DNA of 64,000 bases from Pseudonocardiaceae bacterium YIM PH 21723 (GCA_003600225.1 QZFT01000038.1:1-64000); one strand, 5' to 3'; shown: positions 54,415-63,243, counted from the stretch's first letter. Made by a program: numbers and translations. Notes: generated by a model from the sequence alone, not told the origin.

Positions 54415-54936
54415 TTAGCCTTGTTGCACGATCTGAACAGAGTCTCCGACCTGCAAATAATTGAAGAAGGCCTCCGCGTTCGCGGGCTCCAGGTGCACGC
54501 AGCCGTGCGAGAGCCAGTCGACCCGGCCCTGGTGGAACGCGTGACCCTGATTGGTGAAGTAGACCGAGTTCTTCATCGGAGCATTGAATTCCTTGCTCCA
54601 GTCGTCCTTCACCTTGCGCTTGACCGAGAAGATTCCGGTCGGGGTGGCGGTCTCCGGGCTGGGAGCGCCCGCGGACATCTCCACCGCCTGGTACGGCACG
54701 CCGTTGTTGACCAGCATCGCCGTGCCGAAGCCTGTGCTCCGCATGATCACGCAGGCTCTGACGGTCGGTGCACACGGCATCGTCACGGCGTTCACCGCCG
54801 GGGCCGCGGCCGGGGCCGCCTGCGACACAGTCGGCAGACTCGGAACCGGATCAGCGCTGGCGGTCGCCGCGAAAGTACCTGCTGCCGCCATGGCCAGCAC
54901 GATGGCCGCCACGACCAACAGCTTCTTTCCACGCAT
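54415..54936 (-). CDS. L,D-transpeptidase (YkuD domain)
   Basis: A 173-residue secreted enzyme with signal peptide (residues 1-~28), an Ala/Pro-rich linker (to ~50) and a YkuD domain with the catalytic motif SHGCVH (S143-H148, nucleophile C146) and the upstream His in AFHQG (H135). L,D-transpeptidases form 3-3 cross-links in peptidoglycan or attach proteins to it. It is shorter than the mycobacterial enzymes and lacks their Ig-like domains. Two further cysteines (C55, C62) lie near the start of the domain. The gene is divergent from the O-antigen-ligase-like gene. Confidence 0.9.
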   Translation of the reverse strand: MRGKKLLVVAAIVLAMAAAGTFAATASADPVPSLPTVSQAAPAAAPAVNAVTMPCAPTVRACVIMRSTGFGTAMLVNNGVPYQAVEMSAGAPSPETATPTGIFSVKRKVKDDWSKEFNAPMKNSVYFTNQGHAFHQGRVDWLSHGCVHLEPANAEAFFNYLQVGDSVQIVQQG

Positions 54937-55114
54937 GGGTTTTCACTCCTTTCCTCTACTCGAGCGGTTCCCCAGGCAGTCTGATCTTGCCGGACCGCCC
55001 GTTAACCCGATCGGGCCGGGGTCATTACTCCGAAAGGGGTCTCGTCGGCAACGTGACCACTGGTGCTTGCCTGTTCGTCTCATGTTGGACACATGCGGCA
55101 GGGACGGTAGGCAC

Positions 55115-56584
55115 GTGACTGCTGGCACCGCTTTGGTAGCGACACCGGCGCCCGTACAGCAGCCGCGGGAGCGAACCGGGCCGACCTCGTCCGCAGTGCG
55201 GGCGGAGCGGCCCCGGACCGCCATCGTGGTGACCTTGCTGTGCGTCGCGGCGTTGCTGTTCGACGCCGCCGCGGGTGTCCTGCCCGACACCCCGTACTTC
55301 AAGATCGTCACCTGGCAGCGCCTGGCGATTCTCTGCGGCCTGGTTTCCCTTTTCGTTGCAGGGGCCAAACTTCGGGACTTCCGCACGCGGTTGGACCTGC
55401 CGATTCTGGTGCTGGCGCTGGCCTCGCTGGTCGCCGGTCTGCGGTCCGGTTCCGGTGGCGCCCAGCTGCGCTACCTGGCGTCGTACATCGCGGTCTACTA
55501 CCTGATCACCGGCCTGATGCGGGTGGAGAAGCAGGCCTGGCGCACCGTCGTCATGCTGGCCTCCAGCGCGGTCACCGTGACGGGCGCGGTGGCCGTGGCA
55601 CAGGTGAGCACCGATACGCCGACCGGGTTCTGCCGCTCCGGCCTCATCGGGGACACGGCGTGTGAACCCGGCATGCTGGTGCGCGCGATCGGCACGTTCT
55701 CCAACCCGAACCTGCTGGCGGCGTTCCTGCTGTTGTTCGCCCCGCTCGGGGTGCTGGCGATCGCCACCATCACCGACCGGATGCACCAGATCTGCGTGCT
55801 GGCGCTGACCGTCGTGGCCTACTTCGCACTGATCGCCACCTTCTCCCGCGCGGCGTACATCGCCGGCCTGGCGGGTGCGCTGGTCCTGGCCTGGCAGCGA
55901 TTACGGCCGCGGCTCACCGACAAACAGGTCCGCCAGGCCACCTGGACAGGCGCCGGCATCCTCGTGGTGGCGTTCATCGGGCTCGCGGTGCTGTCCCGGG
56001 CGGGCCGCGCGCTCGGCGTCCGCAACGAGGCGTGGTCCACCGCGGTGCAGATCGCCCTGGACAACCCGCTCGGCGTGGGACTCGGCCGGGCGGGAGCCGA
56101 GGTGAACTCGCGCATCCACGGCACCGAGGTCTTCGTCCACGTGCACAACCTGTGGCTCAACTGGCTGGTGGAGACCGGATTCCTCGGTCTGCTCGCCATC
56201 ACGGCGATCACCGGCGGCGTCCTGGTCACCGCGGCCGGCCTGGCCCGTCGCGGCCTGCCGATCGGCTTCGCCGGTTTCGCCGGGCTGCTCGGCTTCCTGA
56301 TGATGTGCATGCTGGACCACCCGTCCAACCTGGTGCGCATCTCCATCGGCTTCTGGCTGCTGCTCGGCGTCGTCATGGGCTCGGCCCCGGTGACCTGGCG
56401 GGTGCGGCGGGAGACCGAGGTCGCCGATCGCGGCACCCGGTCCCAGCCGCGGATCGCTCCGGCGCCGCGTACCGAGGAGCAGACGGCGAGCCATCAGCAA
56501 CTGGTGGAGCTCACCGCGCCGCTGACCCCGATGGAGACGACCATGCCGATCAGCCCGGTGCGTAATTCCGCCGGTCGAAGCTGA
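55115..56584 (+). CDS. O-antigen-ligase-like (Wzy_C) membrane protein
   Basis: A 489-residue protein with about eleven membrane segments and a larger loop after the middle (TDTPTGFCRSGLIGDTACEP, AIGTFSNPNLLAAFLLL). The conserved FSNPN and, later, NEAWSTAVQIALDNPLGVGL and HVHNLWLNWLVETGFLGL are the landmarks of Wzy_C/WaaL-type ligases, which move glycan chains from a lipid carrier to an acceptor outside the membrane. A ~75-residue cytoplasmic tail ends it. Start GTG 55115 follows GGGACGG; an ATG 11 codons upstream lacks a ribosome site. Ligase or polymerase for a secreted polysaccharide or teichuronic-type polymer is likely. Its last 35 bases overlap the converging NACHT gene. Confidence 0.85.
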   Translation: MTAGTALVATPAPVQQPRERTGPTSSAVRAERPRTAIVVTLLCVAALLFDAAAGVLPDTPYFKIVTWQRLAILCGLVSLFVAGAKLRDFRTRLDLPILVLALASLVAGLRSGSGGAQLRYLASYIAVYYLITGLMRVEKQAWRTVVMLASSAVTVTGAVAVAQVSTDTPTGFCRSGLIGDTACEPGMLVRAIGTFSNPNLLAAFLLLFAPLGVLAIATITDRMHQICVLALTVVAYFALIATFSRAAYIAGLAGALVLAWQRLRPRLTDKQVRQATWTGAGILVVAFIGLAVLSRAGRALGVRNEAWSTAVQIALDNPLGVGLGRAGAEVNSRIHGTEVFVHVHNLWLNWLVETGFLGLLAITAITGGVLVTAAGLARRGLPIGFAGFAGLLGFLMMCMLDHPSNLVRISIGFWLLLGVVMGSAPVTWRVRRETEVADRGTRSQPRIAPAPRTEEQTASHQQLVELTAPLTPMETTMPISPVRNSAGRS

Positions 56585-59500
56585 CCTCGGATCCGAGGTT
56601 TTCCAGCCCCCTGACCTGCTGGTTCGGTTCCAGCCATACGCTGATCGGCCTGCCGTGCTCCTTGAGCGGCGTGAGATCCAGTCCCGGGGTGGCGCCGCGC
56701 AGGTCCAATCGACTCAGGTTGGGCAGACCGACGAGGGGCTCGATGCCCGCAAGCTCAGTACTCGTCAACGAGACGTTGGTCAACGACTTCATCCCCTGCA
56801 GTGCGGACAAACTGCTCACCGCACACCTCGTCAGCCACAGATGGCGCAACGGACTGTCCGCCACATCGGCGAGGTCGAAGGTATTGGGCAAGTTGTGCAG
56901 GTTCAGCATCGTCACTCGATCGAGCAAGCTGCCGAGATCACGGATCTGGAACTCGGCGGCAGGCCTGTCCAGGGAAAGATCGGTGATACCGGGATGAGCG
57001 GAGAGTGGGCCGAAGTCAGTCAGATTCGGGCAGTTCCAGAGCTCCAGCTGGGTCAGTTCGGTGAAATCGGCAAGGCCGTCCAGCGCGGTCAGTTCCCGGC
57101 AGCCCCGGACGTCCAGCGACTCGAGGCGCTCGAGCCCGGGCAACCAGCGCAGATCATGATGGCCGCGCGCCTGGTGCATCCGGAGATCCTTGAGCGCGGG
57201 CAGTCCGGCGAGGTGCTGATGGCCACGGCAGCTCTCGGACCCGTGGAGCAGCAGCATCTCCAACCGCTCGTTGTCCGTCAGCACGGCGAGATCCGCCTCG
57301 TAGCGCGGATCCAGCTCCACGGTCAGCACGCGGAAGTTCGTCTGACCCGCTACGAAGGACAGGTCGCGCAGCGGACCAGCGCGAAGCGTCTGCACGGTAG
57401 CCGGTGGAGGATCGCGCAGCAGCGACAGGTACGGCACATGCTCGGGGCGCGAGAGCCGGGGAAACCGCGGCCAGCTACGGACCTGGCTCAGCACCTGCTC
57501 GACATAGCGCCGGGGCTCCCAGAATTCCCAGCCGTGCAGCAAGGCCTTGCCGAGCCGCGGATCCTGGGCGTATCCGATCAACTTCCGCAGCGCTCGGTCG
57601 CCGTTCACCAGACTCAGTAACCACACCGTTGCCTCGGCGGCGCTGGTCGTCAGCGTGCTCGGATCATCGGGCAGCAGGTCGACGACCGCCTCACCAGCTG
57701 TGGCGAGTGCGGGCACCTCACGGGCGTTCCGGGGCGGCAGCAGCTCGGCGAGCGCCTGACCGGCTCGCCTACTCACCTCCGGGGACAGTACCTGTCCGCT
57801 GTCGATCGCGGCGACGGCGAGCAGCCGCAACCGGCGCCGGTGCCTGGGCTCCTGGTCGGCCCGGTCCAGCAGGCCGATGACCAGGTCGGCGCGTAACCGA
57901 TCCGTGCAGTGCCCGGCGGCGAGCAGGATGGTCTCCCGCCACTGATCCTTGTGCGCGTTGAGGACCAGTACCTCGATGAGGTGCTCGGAGACGAAGTACT
58001 TGCCGGCCAGGTACTCCTGGAAGGTGCGGTGGATGAAGTCGATCCGCTGCTCGCTGGGCCGCCGGATGATGCCGCTGCGTTCCAGCAGATGGTCCACGAT
58101 CTCCTGGGGATCACCGGACACGTGCGGCATGCGTTCCAGGAAGTGCCCGACCCGATGCACCGCGTCCTGCACGGTGAGCTCGGCGCGGGCGCGCATGGTC
58201 AGCCACCAGGCCAGGTACTGGAGCAAGGCCAGCTTGGTCCGGCTGTCCAACGCCAGGTCACTGAAGCAGAGGTCGCGCTCGGCGTCCCGGCGTTCGATGA
58301 GCAGCTCGATGGCCGCTTCGTAGAGCTTCATCCGGTCCGGTGGCAGCTGCTTGCGGCGATCCAGGTTGAGGGCACACAACATGGCACACAGCAGTGGACT
58401 GGCAGCAAGGGCGCGCAGGTGTTGTTTGGTCTCGAACTGCCGGATGATCGACGCTTCGTACTCGGCGAGCTCGTCGATCTCGCAGTGCAGCTGGGCGCCG
58501 TTCCGCACAGACTCCCGGATGGCCTCGTGCCAGCGACGGCAGAAGGCCTCGATGTCCGGGCCGGTCATGGGTTCCAGCAGCAGCGCGTGGAAGCCGAGCG
58601 CGTCCAGCCACCGCGGTTCCGCGGCCCCAGGGCGGGAGGTGACGATCACAATGATGTCCGGGTAGGTGGACAGCAGATCGCCGAGCCAGCGGTGCACGGT
58701 GCGCCGGCGGGACGCCTTCAGCTCGTCGACGCCGTCCACCAGCAGCAGCGCGCTGCCGTCGGCGAACCGGCGATGTGCCCAGCCTTCCGGCATGAACTCG
58801 GCGACCGTGCCCACCATCTCGCTCGGCTTGGGCAGCGGTCCCTCGGCGTGGCTGCGCAGCCGGACGAAGAACGGCACCCTGCCGTTCCACGCTTGCAGCG
58901 GGCCGGTGAAGGTGCTCCTCGCGGCGTTGACCGCGACCCATTGCAGCAACGTGCTCTTGCCGGATCCGGCTTCGCCACGCAGCAGGACCCGGCCTCGGTT
59001 GGCCAGGGCCTGCTCGATGCGCCGGCTGGAGGTCTCCTCGTCCACAGCACCCAACGGATCGACCGGCTGGGCCGCGCCGGTGACCGTCAGGCTCAGGTAC
59101 GCGGTGCCGACCGAGGTGCGCGCGGTGTAGCGGCGGACGTCGACGCCGAACAGTTCCAGGCGGTCCAGCCGCTCGGCGATGAAGCGGCGGTAGCGGCCGG
59201 CGAACTCGGTGTCGTGGTCGGTGCCCCGGGGCGCGTCCAGGGTGGTGCGCGGCAGCCGGTCGAGGATCTCCGGGATGCCGGACATCCGGCTGAGCAGTTC
59301 GGTCTGGGCCCGGTTGGTGAACTCGGGCAGATTGCGCACGATGGTGGCCAGGCAGACGCAGGTCTCGTCGAGCACCAGTTGGTAGAGCTTGGCGGCCGGT
59401 TCACTGAGCCCGGCGCGGAACTCGGCGGCCGGAACCTGGTCGCGGACCTGCCGGGCCAGCCGGATCGGGTCCAGGTCGGTCGCGAACAACGCCGCGTCGG

Positions 59501-59783
59501 ACAGATCAGCCTCGGTCAGGGTGTCGACCACGGCATCCAGCGCCGCCGTGCGTTCGTGCTCGGCGAGGCCGGATTCCAGCAGCGGGGCGACCCTGGTGGC
59601 GACCTGGTCGCCGATCTCCTCCAGCTGGCGGGCGAGCCGCCGACGGAACAGCTGGTCGGTGACCGATACCGCCAGGAGATCCACCAGGTCGCCGGACTGC
59701 ACCGCCTTGCGGTGATTCAGCCAGGCCTTGGTGACATGAGTGATGACCTGCTGCCCCAGTTTGAGGGCTGTTCCCTCCAGCAC
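56550..59783 (-). CDS. NACHT NTPase with C-terminal leucine-rich repeats
   Basis: A ~1077-residue STAND-type NTPase. Residues 1-~240 are a helical N-terminal domain like those preceding actinobacterial NACHT domains (LEGTALKLGQQVITHVTKAW, DLVDLLAVSVTDQLFRRRLA). The NACHT core has Walker A GEAGSGKST (270-278), Walker B LLLVDGVDEL (~346) and sensor VTSRPG. Helical linkers follow (FIHRTFQEYLAG is the winged-helix-end signature). From ~820 to the end are leucine-rich repeats (LESLDVRGCRELTALDGLAD, LTQLELWNCPNLTDFGPL). Bacterial NACHT proteins are known antiphage sensors. The GTG at 59783 is the only plausible start after the upstream stop at 59881, and has a weak ribosome site. It is the fourth gene of the T7SS-like unit. 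Confidence 0.85.
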   Translation of the reverse strand: MLEGTALKLGQQVITHVTKAWLNHRKAVQSGDLVDLLAVSVTDQLFRRRLARQLEEIGDQVATRVAPLLESGLAEHERTAALDAVVDTLTEADLSDAALFATDLDPIRLARQVRDQVPAAEFRAGLSEPAAKLYQLVLDETCVCLATIVRNLPEFTNRAQTELLSRMSGIPEILDRLPRTTLDAPRGTDHDTEFAGRYRRFIAERLDRLELFGVDVRRYTARTSVGTAYLSLTVTGAAQPVDPLGAVDEETSSRRIEQALANRGRVLLRGEAGSGKSTLLQWVAVNAARSTFTGPLQAWNGRVPFFVRLRSHAEGPLPKPSEMVGTVAEFMPEGWAHRRFADGSALLLVDGVDELKASRRRTVHRWLGDLLSTYPDIIVIVTSRPGAAEPRWLDALGFHALLLEPMTGPDIEAFCRRWHEAIRESVRNGAQLHCEIDELAEYEASIIRQFETKQHLRALAASPLLCAMLCALNLDRRKQLPPDRMKLYEAAIELLIERRDAERDLCFSDLALDSRTKLALLQYLAWWLTMRARAELTVQDAVHRVGHFLERMPHVSGDPQEIVDHLLERSGIIRRPSEQRIDFIHRTFQEYLAGKYFVSEHLIEVLVLNAHKDQWRETILLAAGHCTDRLRADLVIGLLDRADQEPRHRRRLRLLAVAAIDSGQVLSPEVSRRAGQALAELLPPRNAREVPALATAGEAVVDLLPDDPSTLTTSAAEATVWLLSLVNGDRALRKLIGYAQDPRLGKALLHGWEFWEPRRYVEQVLSQVRSWPRFPRLSRPEHVPYLSLLRDPPPATVQTLRAGPLRDLSFVAGQTNFRVLTVELDPRYEADLAVLTDNERLEMLLLHGSESCRGHQHLAGLPALKDLRMHQARGHHDLRWLPGLERLESLDVRGCRELTALDGLADFTELTQLELWNCPNLTDFGPLSAHPGITDLSLDRPAAEFQIRDLGSLLDRVTMLNLHNLPNTFDLADVADSPLRHLWLTRCAVSSLSALQGMKSLTNVSLTSTELAGIEPLVGLPNLSRLDLRGATPGLDLTPLKEHGRPISVWLEPNQQVRGLENLGSEVSFDRRNYAPG

Positions 59784-59880
59784 CCCGTGATCATCGCGGA
59801 TGTCCCGGGGACAGGTAAACCCCGGTGCCTCAACCGAGACCAGCTGCCCGGCCCGGCGGCCGAGCAGCTGACCCGGTGTC

Positions 59881-61143
59881 CTAGGCGGGGTTGGGGTTGT
59901 TCTTCCGCCATTCGGCGTCCGACTGGGCCCAGGCGGCCTCGGCCCGGGTCTGGATGTCGGTGAGCTGGCGGTCGACCGTGACGACGTCCTTACCGACCCA
60001 GCCGGCGAAGTTCTTGCTGCTCTTCGCGTCGGCGGCACCCTTGATCCACGGGTACGCGTCGGGGAACTCTTTCTTGATGTAGTTGTCGACCCACTTCGCC
60101 TTCTCCGCCGATTCGCCGCCGATTCGCTTCAACCAGTCCTCGTGCTTCTTCACCCAGCCGAAGTCCTGCGGCTTCAGCGCCGAGTTGGGCGACGGCGGAG
60201 CGGGCGGCTCGTGGATGCTGGGGGGCGGCGAAGGGACGCTCGCGGGGTCGATCGTCGACGGCGGCCTGGACGGCGGCAACGGAACCTCGTGCGGCTCGGG
60301 CGTGGGCCGCATGTGCGGGGGCACCGTCGAGGACAACGACGGCCCGGCATCGATCGGCGGCAAGGACGGCGCCGGACGCGGAGGGGCGGGCATGTGGGTC
60401 ATCTCGGCCAGCTCGCCGATCCGGCGGCCGGAGCGGGTCGCCATCCCGGTGAGCGCGCCGATCTTGGTCATCATCGAGGCGACCTGGACGCTGACCAGGG
60501 TCACGCAGGTGGCGACGCCGGCGACGATGGAGGTGCCGAAGCTGAAGAACGCGGCGGCCAGCGCGACCAGCATGACGGAGATGATGTCGCCCAGGACCGT
60601 GGTGATGATGTCGCGGAACAGCGCCCGGCAGGCCGCGATCAACGCCATGGTGGTCTCGACGATGTAGCCACAGACATCCACCGACTTGCCGGTGGCGTCC
60701 ATCCGCTCCTTGTGGCCGGTCATCGTGGCCTTGAAGGCGGTGAAGGCGTCGCCTTCCCAGGTCTTGATGTTGGCCGCGAGGGCGGACTCCATGTCGGTGG
60801 CCGCGTGCCGCAGGTCCTGGCCGATCCGGTGCAGCTGGTCGGCGATCAGCTTGATCTGGTCCGGGTTGCCCGCGATCTGGTCGAGGGGAAACCGCAGGAA
60901 CTTGACGTGCTCGATCAGCCAGCCGAGTCCGGCGGAGATCAGTTTCGCGAGGGGGTCGATGGCGGCCGCGACCGTGTCCAGCACACCGCTGGCCACGCCG
61001 AGGCCGATCTCGATGGCGACGGCGGCGCGGTCGGCGCCGTGGGCGTCCTTGAGCGACTCGATCGACACCGCGACCTGACGCCAGCTGTCGATGACGCCGG
61101 CACCGGCGGTGTAGTTGGTCGCCGTGATATCCAGCTGGCTCAT
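59881..61143 (-). CDS. WXG100-like protein with membrane segment and Pro-rich linker
   Basis: A 420-residue protein. The N-terminal ~160 residues are helical and resemble the WXG100/ESX-substrate type (LHRIGQDLRHAATDMESALA, then IKTWEGDAFTAFKATMTGHK with W-x-G). Residues ~185-235 hold hydrophobic segments (DIISVMLVALAAAFFSFGTS). A Pro-rich linker spans ~255-340 (PPRPAPSLPPIDAGPSLSS, PPSRPPSTIDP). The last ~85 residues form a compact charged domain (WVKKHEDWLKRIGGESAEKA, WVGKDVVTVDRQLTDIQTRA). This layout is that of type VII secretion-associated or toxin-carrier proteins; no known toxin motif is seen at the end. Coupled to the EspC-like gene by TGATG. Confidence 0.7.
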   Translation of the reverse strand: MSQLDITATNYTAGAGVIDSWRQVAVSIESLKDAHGADRAAVAIEIGLGVASGVLDTVAAAIDPLAKLISAGLGWLIEHVKFLRFPLDQIAGNPDQIKLIADQLHRIGQDLRHAATDMESALAANIKTWEGDAFTAFKATMTGHKERMDATGKSVDVCGYIVETTMALIAACRALFRDIITTVLGDIISVMLVALAAAFFSFGTSIVAGVATCVTLVSVQVASMMTKIGALTGMATRSGRRIGELAEMTHMPAPPRPAPSLPPIDAGPSLSSTVPPHMRPTPEPHEVPLPPSRPPSTIDPASVPSPPPSIHEPPAPPSPNSALKPQDFGWVKKHEDWLKRIGGESAEKAKWVDNYIKKEFPDAYPWIKGAADAKSSKNFAGWVGKDVVTVDRQLTDIQTRAEAAWAQSDAEWRKNNPNPA

Positions 61144-61475
61144 CAGGCACCGTCCGGTTTGATCGCGGTGAAGCCCTGCTTGGTGGTGTCTTCGTGGTGC
61201 TCGTAGACCTCGGCGGTCTTGATAACGTTGTCAGCGTGCTCGGTGGTCGCCGTGGCAAGCGCGTTGATGTTGTTCGTCACCACACCCATCGCGATTCGCG
61301 CGGGTACCGCAAGTAATTGTGCCGCGAAGATTCCGAAGGCGGCATTGTCGAACCCATTCGCCGAATAGACACCCTTGGCCGCGGTGTCGATCTGGCTGTG
61401 CGCCGTGCCGGAAAGATATGAGGAGAATTTACGGAGTTCCGCCGGATCGACGTGGAAACCGCCCCCTGCAGTCAC
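61143..61475 (-). CDS. EspC-like type VII secretion-associated protein
   Basis: A 110-residue helical protein with the start FHVDPAELRKFSSYLSGTAH and a second helix (NNINALATATTEHADNVIKT) as in the EspC / ESX-1-secretion-associated family. These short proteins pair with larger WXG100-like partners for export. No YxxxD/E motif of the classical form is obvious at the end of the second helix, though TAEVYEHHED is close to it. Start 61475 is 2 bases after the stop of the YbaB-like gene. Confidence 0.8.
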   Translation of the reverse strand: MTAGGGFHVDPAELRKFSSYLSGTAHSQIDTAAKGVYSANGFDNAAFGIFAAQLLAVPARIAMGVVTNNINALATATTEHADNVIKTAEVYEHHEDTTKQGFTAIKPDGA

Positions 61476-61477
61476 AG

Positions 61478-61897
61478 CTACCTCCTTCGCTGGATCGGGT
61501 CGTCGTAGAAGTCGTCGTCATCATCATCGGCGGGCCGCGCCGGCTTGGCGGGCTCCTGCTGCGGGTCCGCGGGCAGGAACTGGTTCAGCATCTCCATGGC
61601 GGCCGAGCCCTCGCCGACCATGCCACTGAACGCGTCCATCACCTTGAGGCTGACCTGCTGCTGCGCCTTGCCCGCCAGGGCCATCACCTCAGCGGCCAGC
61701 TGCTGCGGGGTGCGGCCGGTGAAGGCCTTCGGGCCGAACTGGAGGTTGGTCAACGAGCCGCCAGGGCTGACGGAGACGGACACCGCCCGGTCACCGGAGA
61801 CAGCGGTCGCCTCAGCAGAACGCAATTTCTGCTGCGCTTCTTCAGCCTTGGCCTTCAACGATTCAATGTGTTTGTCAAAGTCCACAGAGGGATCCAT
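61478..61897 (-). CDS. YbaB/EbfC-like protein
   Basis: A 139-residue protein of the YbaB/EbfC type: a helical start (HIESLKAKAEEAQQKLRSAE), a beta hairpin (VSVSVSPGGSLTNLQFGPKA) and a second helix. The C-terminus is an acidic tail (DDDDDDFYDD). YbaB of E. coli is a nucleoid-associated dimer, but actinobacterial versions next to EspC/WXG100 genes are common and may act in the secretion unit instead. It is the first gene of the unit; the AT-richer upstream region (61898-62000) holds the promoter, with a TAGGAT -10-like box near 61933-61938. Confidence 0.82.
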   Translation of the reverse strand: MDPSVDFDKHIESLKAKAEEAQQKLRSAEATAVSGDRAVSVSVSPGGSLTNLQFGPKAFTGRTPQQLAAEVMALAGKAQQQVSLKVMDAFSGMVGEGSAAMEMLNQFLPADPQQEPAKPARPADDDDDDFYDDPIQRRR

Positions 61898-62660
61898 ATT
61901 GGGCCAATCGGGTTACTCGTGCCAATAAAGCCATCCTAGTAATATCACGATCATGCACCGTTGATGAACTGGGGCCATTAAGGTCGCATCGCTGTCACAG
62001 CGGCATGAATAAATGGCGTTTACCAGGTAAATTGCACCCAGATTCTCCGTTACCGGATTGCCCGATAATGGGAATCCCTTTTACCTTTGTCACCCGGGAG
62101 CGGTGGTCGGGGCTTCTGGTCGCCGGCGAAGGATGGCTTTGGAGGGGGAGACGGGTGGGCGGGGGCGTCTTTCCGGCCGGCGTGTTGGGTGGGGGCACGC
62201 CTGCCTGGGTGGTCGGCTGGCGATTCGGGCTTGGTCAGGGTTGGGTCGCGGCTTGCCGTGGATCTGCGTGTGACTGGTGGGGCTGCTGTGGCCGGTGGTG
62301 TTCTTGTGGGTGAACGCGGTGGGGTTGTGCATGGTTAAAGACAAAATCAGGCCTCGAAATTGTCTTTAACCGCGCAAAACCCACCAGTCCACAGTGGACC
62401 CAAGGGAGAAAGCAGGTCCCGCCCCAGATCAGCCATCAGGCCCCGAAAACACAGACCGGCGTGCCCCCACCCTCGCGCGCTGGCAGGAAAGTCCCCACCC
62501 CGAACCCATCTCCCCCTCTAAAGCCATCCTTCGACAACCCCCAGACGCGCCGAACCGCCCGAGCTGACCAGTGAAGGCCGGACGGCCGGTTCCGGTGATC
62601 AACCGATCCGATCGTCCGGCGTAACTCCGGTGTTCACCACCCACACCGGAGGGAAACCCC
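61898..62660. other. 763-base stretch without a gene
   Basis: The first ~200 bases are AT-richer than the surroundings and carry the promoter of the YbaB-EspC-WXG-NACHT unit. From 62125 to 62536 lies composite inverted element 2. The rest leads to the start of the secreted 178-aa protein. Frames in the element are repeat-derived and not accepted as genes. Confidence 0.6.
62125..62536. repeat. Composite inverted element, copy 2
   Basis: The left arm (62127-62203: GAAGGATGGCTTTGGAGGGG, GAGACGGGTGGGCGGGGGCG, TCTTTCC, GTTGGGTGGGGGCACGCC) is answered by the inverse right arm (62456-62536: CGGCGTGCCCCCACCC, GGCAGGAAAG, CCCATCTCCCCCTCTAAAGC, CATCCTTCG). The centre has TGGTGGGGCTGCTGTGGC and GTTCTTGTGGGTGAACG as in copy 1, and a hairpin GGTTAAAGACAA (62333-62344) / TTGTCTTTAACC (62360-62371). 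Same order and orientation of parts as in copy 1. Confidence 0.7.
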
Positions 62661-63197
62661 ATGAAATCGCTCCTGCTCGCCGCTGCCCTGGCCGCGACCG
62701 CCCTGCTGTCCACCGGCGCGGCCGCGGCGGCCGAACCCCGGCAGCTCACCCTGGAACAGCTCACCGAGCGCGTCGCCTGGAATGTGCACGCCACCTACCC
62801 GGTGGCCACGCTGACCTCGGCACTCGGCAAGCCGGCCACCGGCACGGCCCAGCACGTCACCGAGTTCTCCCAGTGGACGTTCGACTTCAGCAACAGCGAC
62901 CCGTCCTCGCCGATCGTGCACATCACCGTGCAGGCGGACCTCAACGGCGGGATCGGTCAGCCGATCGCTTCCACCGAGCCGGTGCTGGGCGTGGAGCCGA
63001 TCACCCTGCCGGTAGGCCTGACCCTGCGCGAGGCCTACCGGGTCCTGCTGCTGAACGGTCACCCCGGGCCCTACTCCAGCGTGGCCCTCTATGAGGTGCC
63101 GGAGGGAGCGCTGGCCTACCACTTCCAGTCGGCCGCAGACCGGTGCGTGTACGACGTCAGCGTCCAGGACAGTGAGCTCGCGGTCAGCTGCGGGTAG
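62661..63197 (+). CDS. Secreted protein of unknown function
   Basis: A 178-residue preprotein with a signal peptide (residues 1-~24, LLAAALAATALLSTGAAAAA). The mature part alternates beta-type stretches (QWTFDFSNSDPSSPIVHITV, VLGVEPITLPVGLTLREAYR) and ends with a Cys pair (DRCVYDVSVQDSELAVSCG). No motif recognised. GGAGGG precedes the ATG. It is transcribed alone toward the DUF4442 gene, whose operator lies just after its stop. Confidence 0.75.
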   Translation: MKSLLLAAALAATALLSTGAAAAAEPRQLTLEQLTERVAWNVHATYPVATLTSALGKPATGTAQHVTEFSQWTFDFSNSDPSSPIVHITVQADLNGGIGQPIASTEPVLGVEPITLPVGLTLREAYRVLLLNGHPGPYSSVALYEVPEGALAYHFQSAADRCVYDVSVQDSELAVSCG

Positions 63198-63205
63198 TCC
63201 ACCGG

Positions 63206-63243
63206 CCGGTCAGTAGGCTACTAGTCAGTAACCTACTGACCGG
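63206..63243. promoter_or_regulatory. 38-bp operator with perfect 12-bp arms
   Basis: CCGGTCAGTAGG (63206-63217) and CCTACTGACCGG (63232-63243) are perfectly complementary about a 14-base centre that itself contains CTAGTCAGTAA, so GTCAGTA occurs twice in one direction and TACTGAC once in the other. It ends 13 bases before the DUF4442 start. The size and overlapping half-sites suit a TetR-type repressor of fatty-acid or thioester genes; the repressor gene is not in view. Confidence 0.65.
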
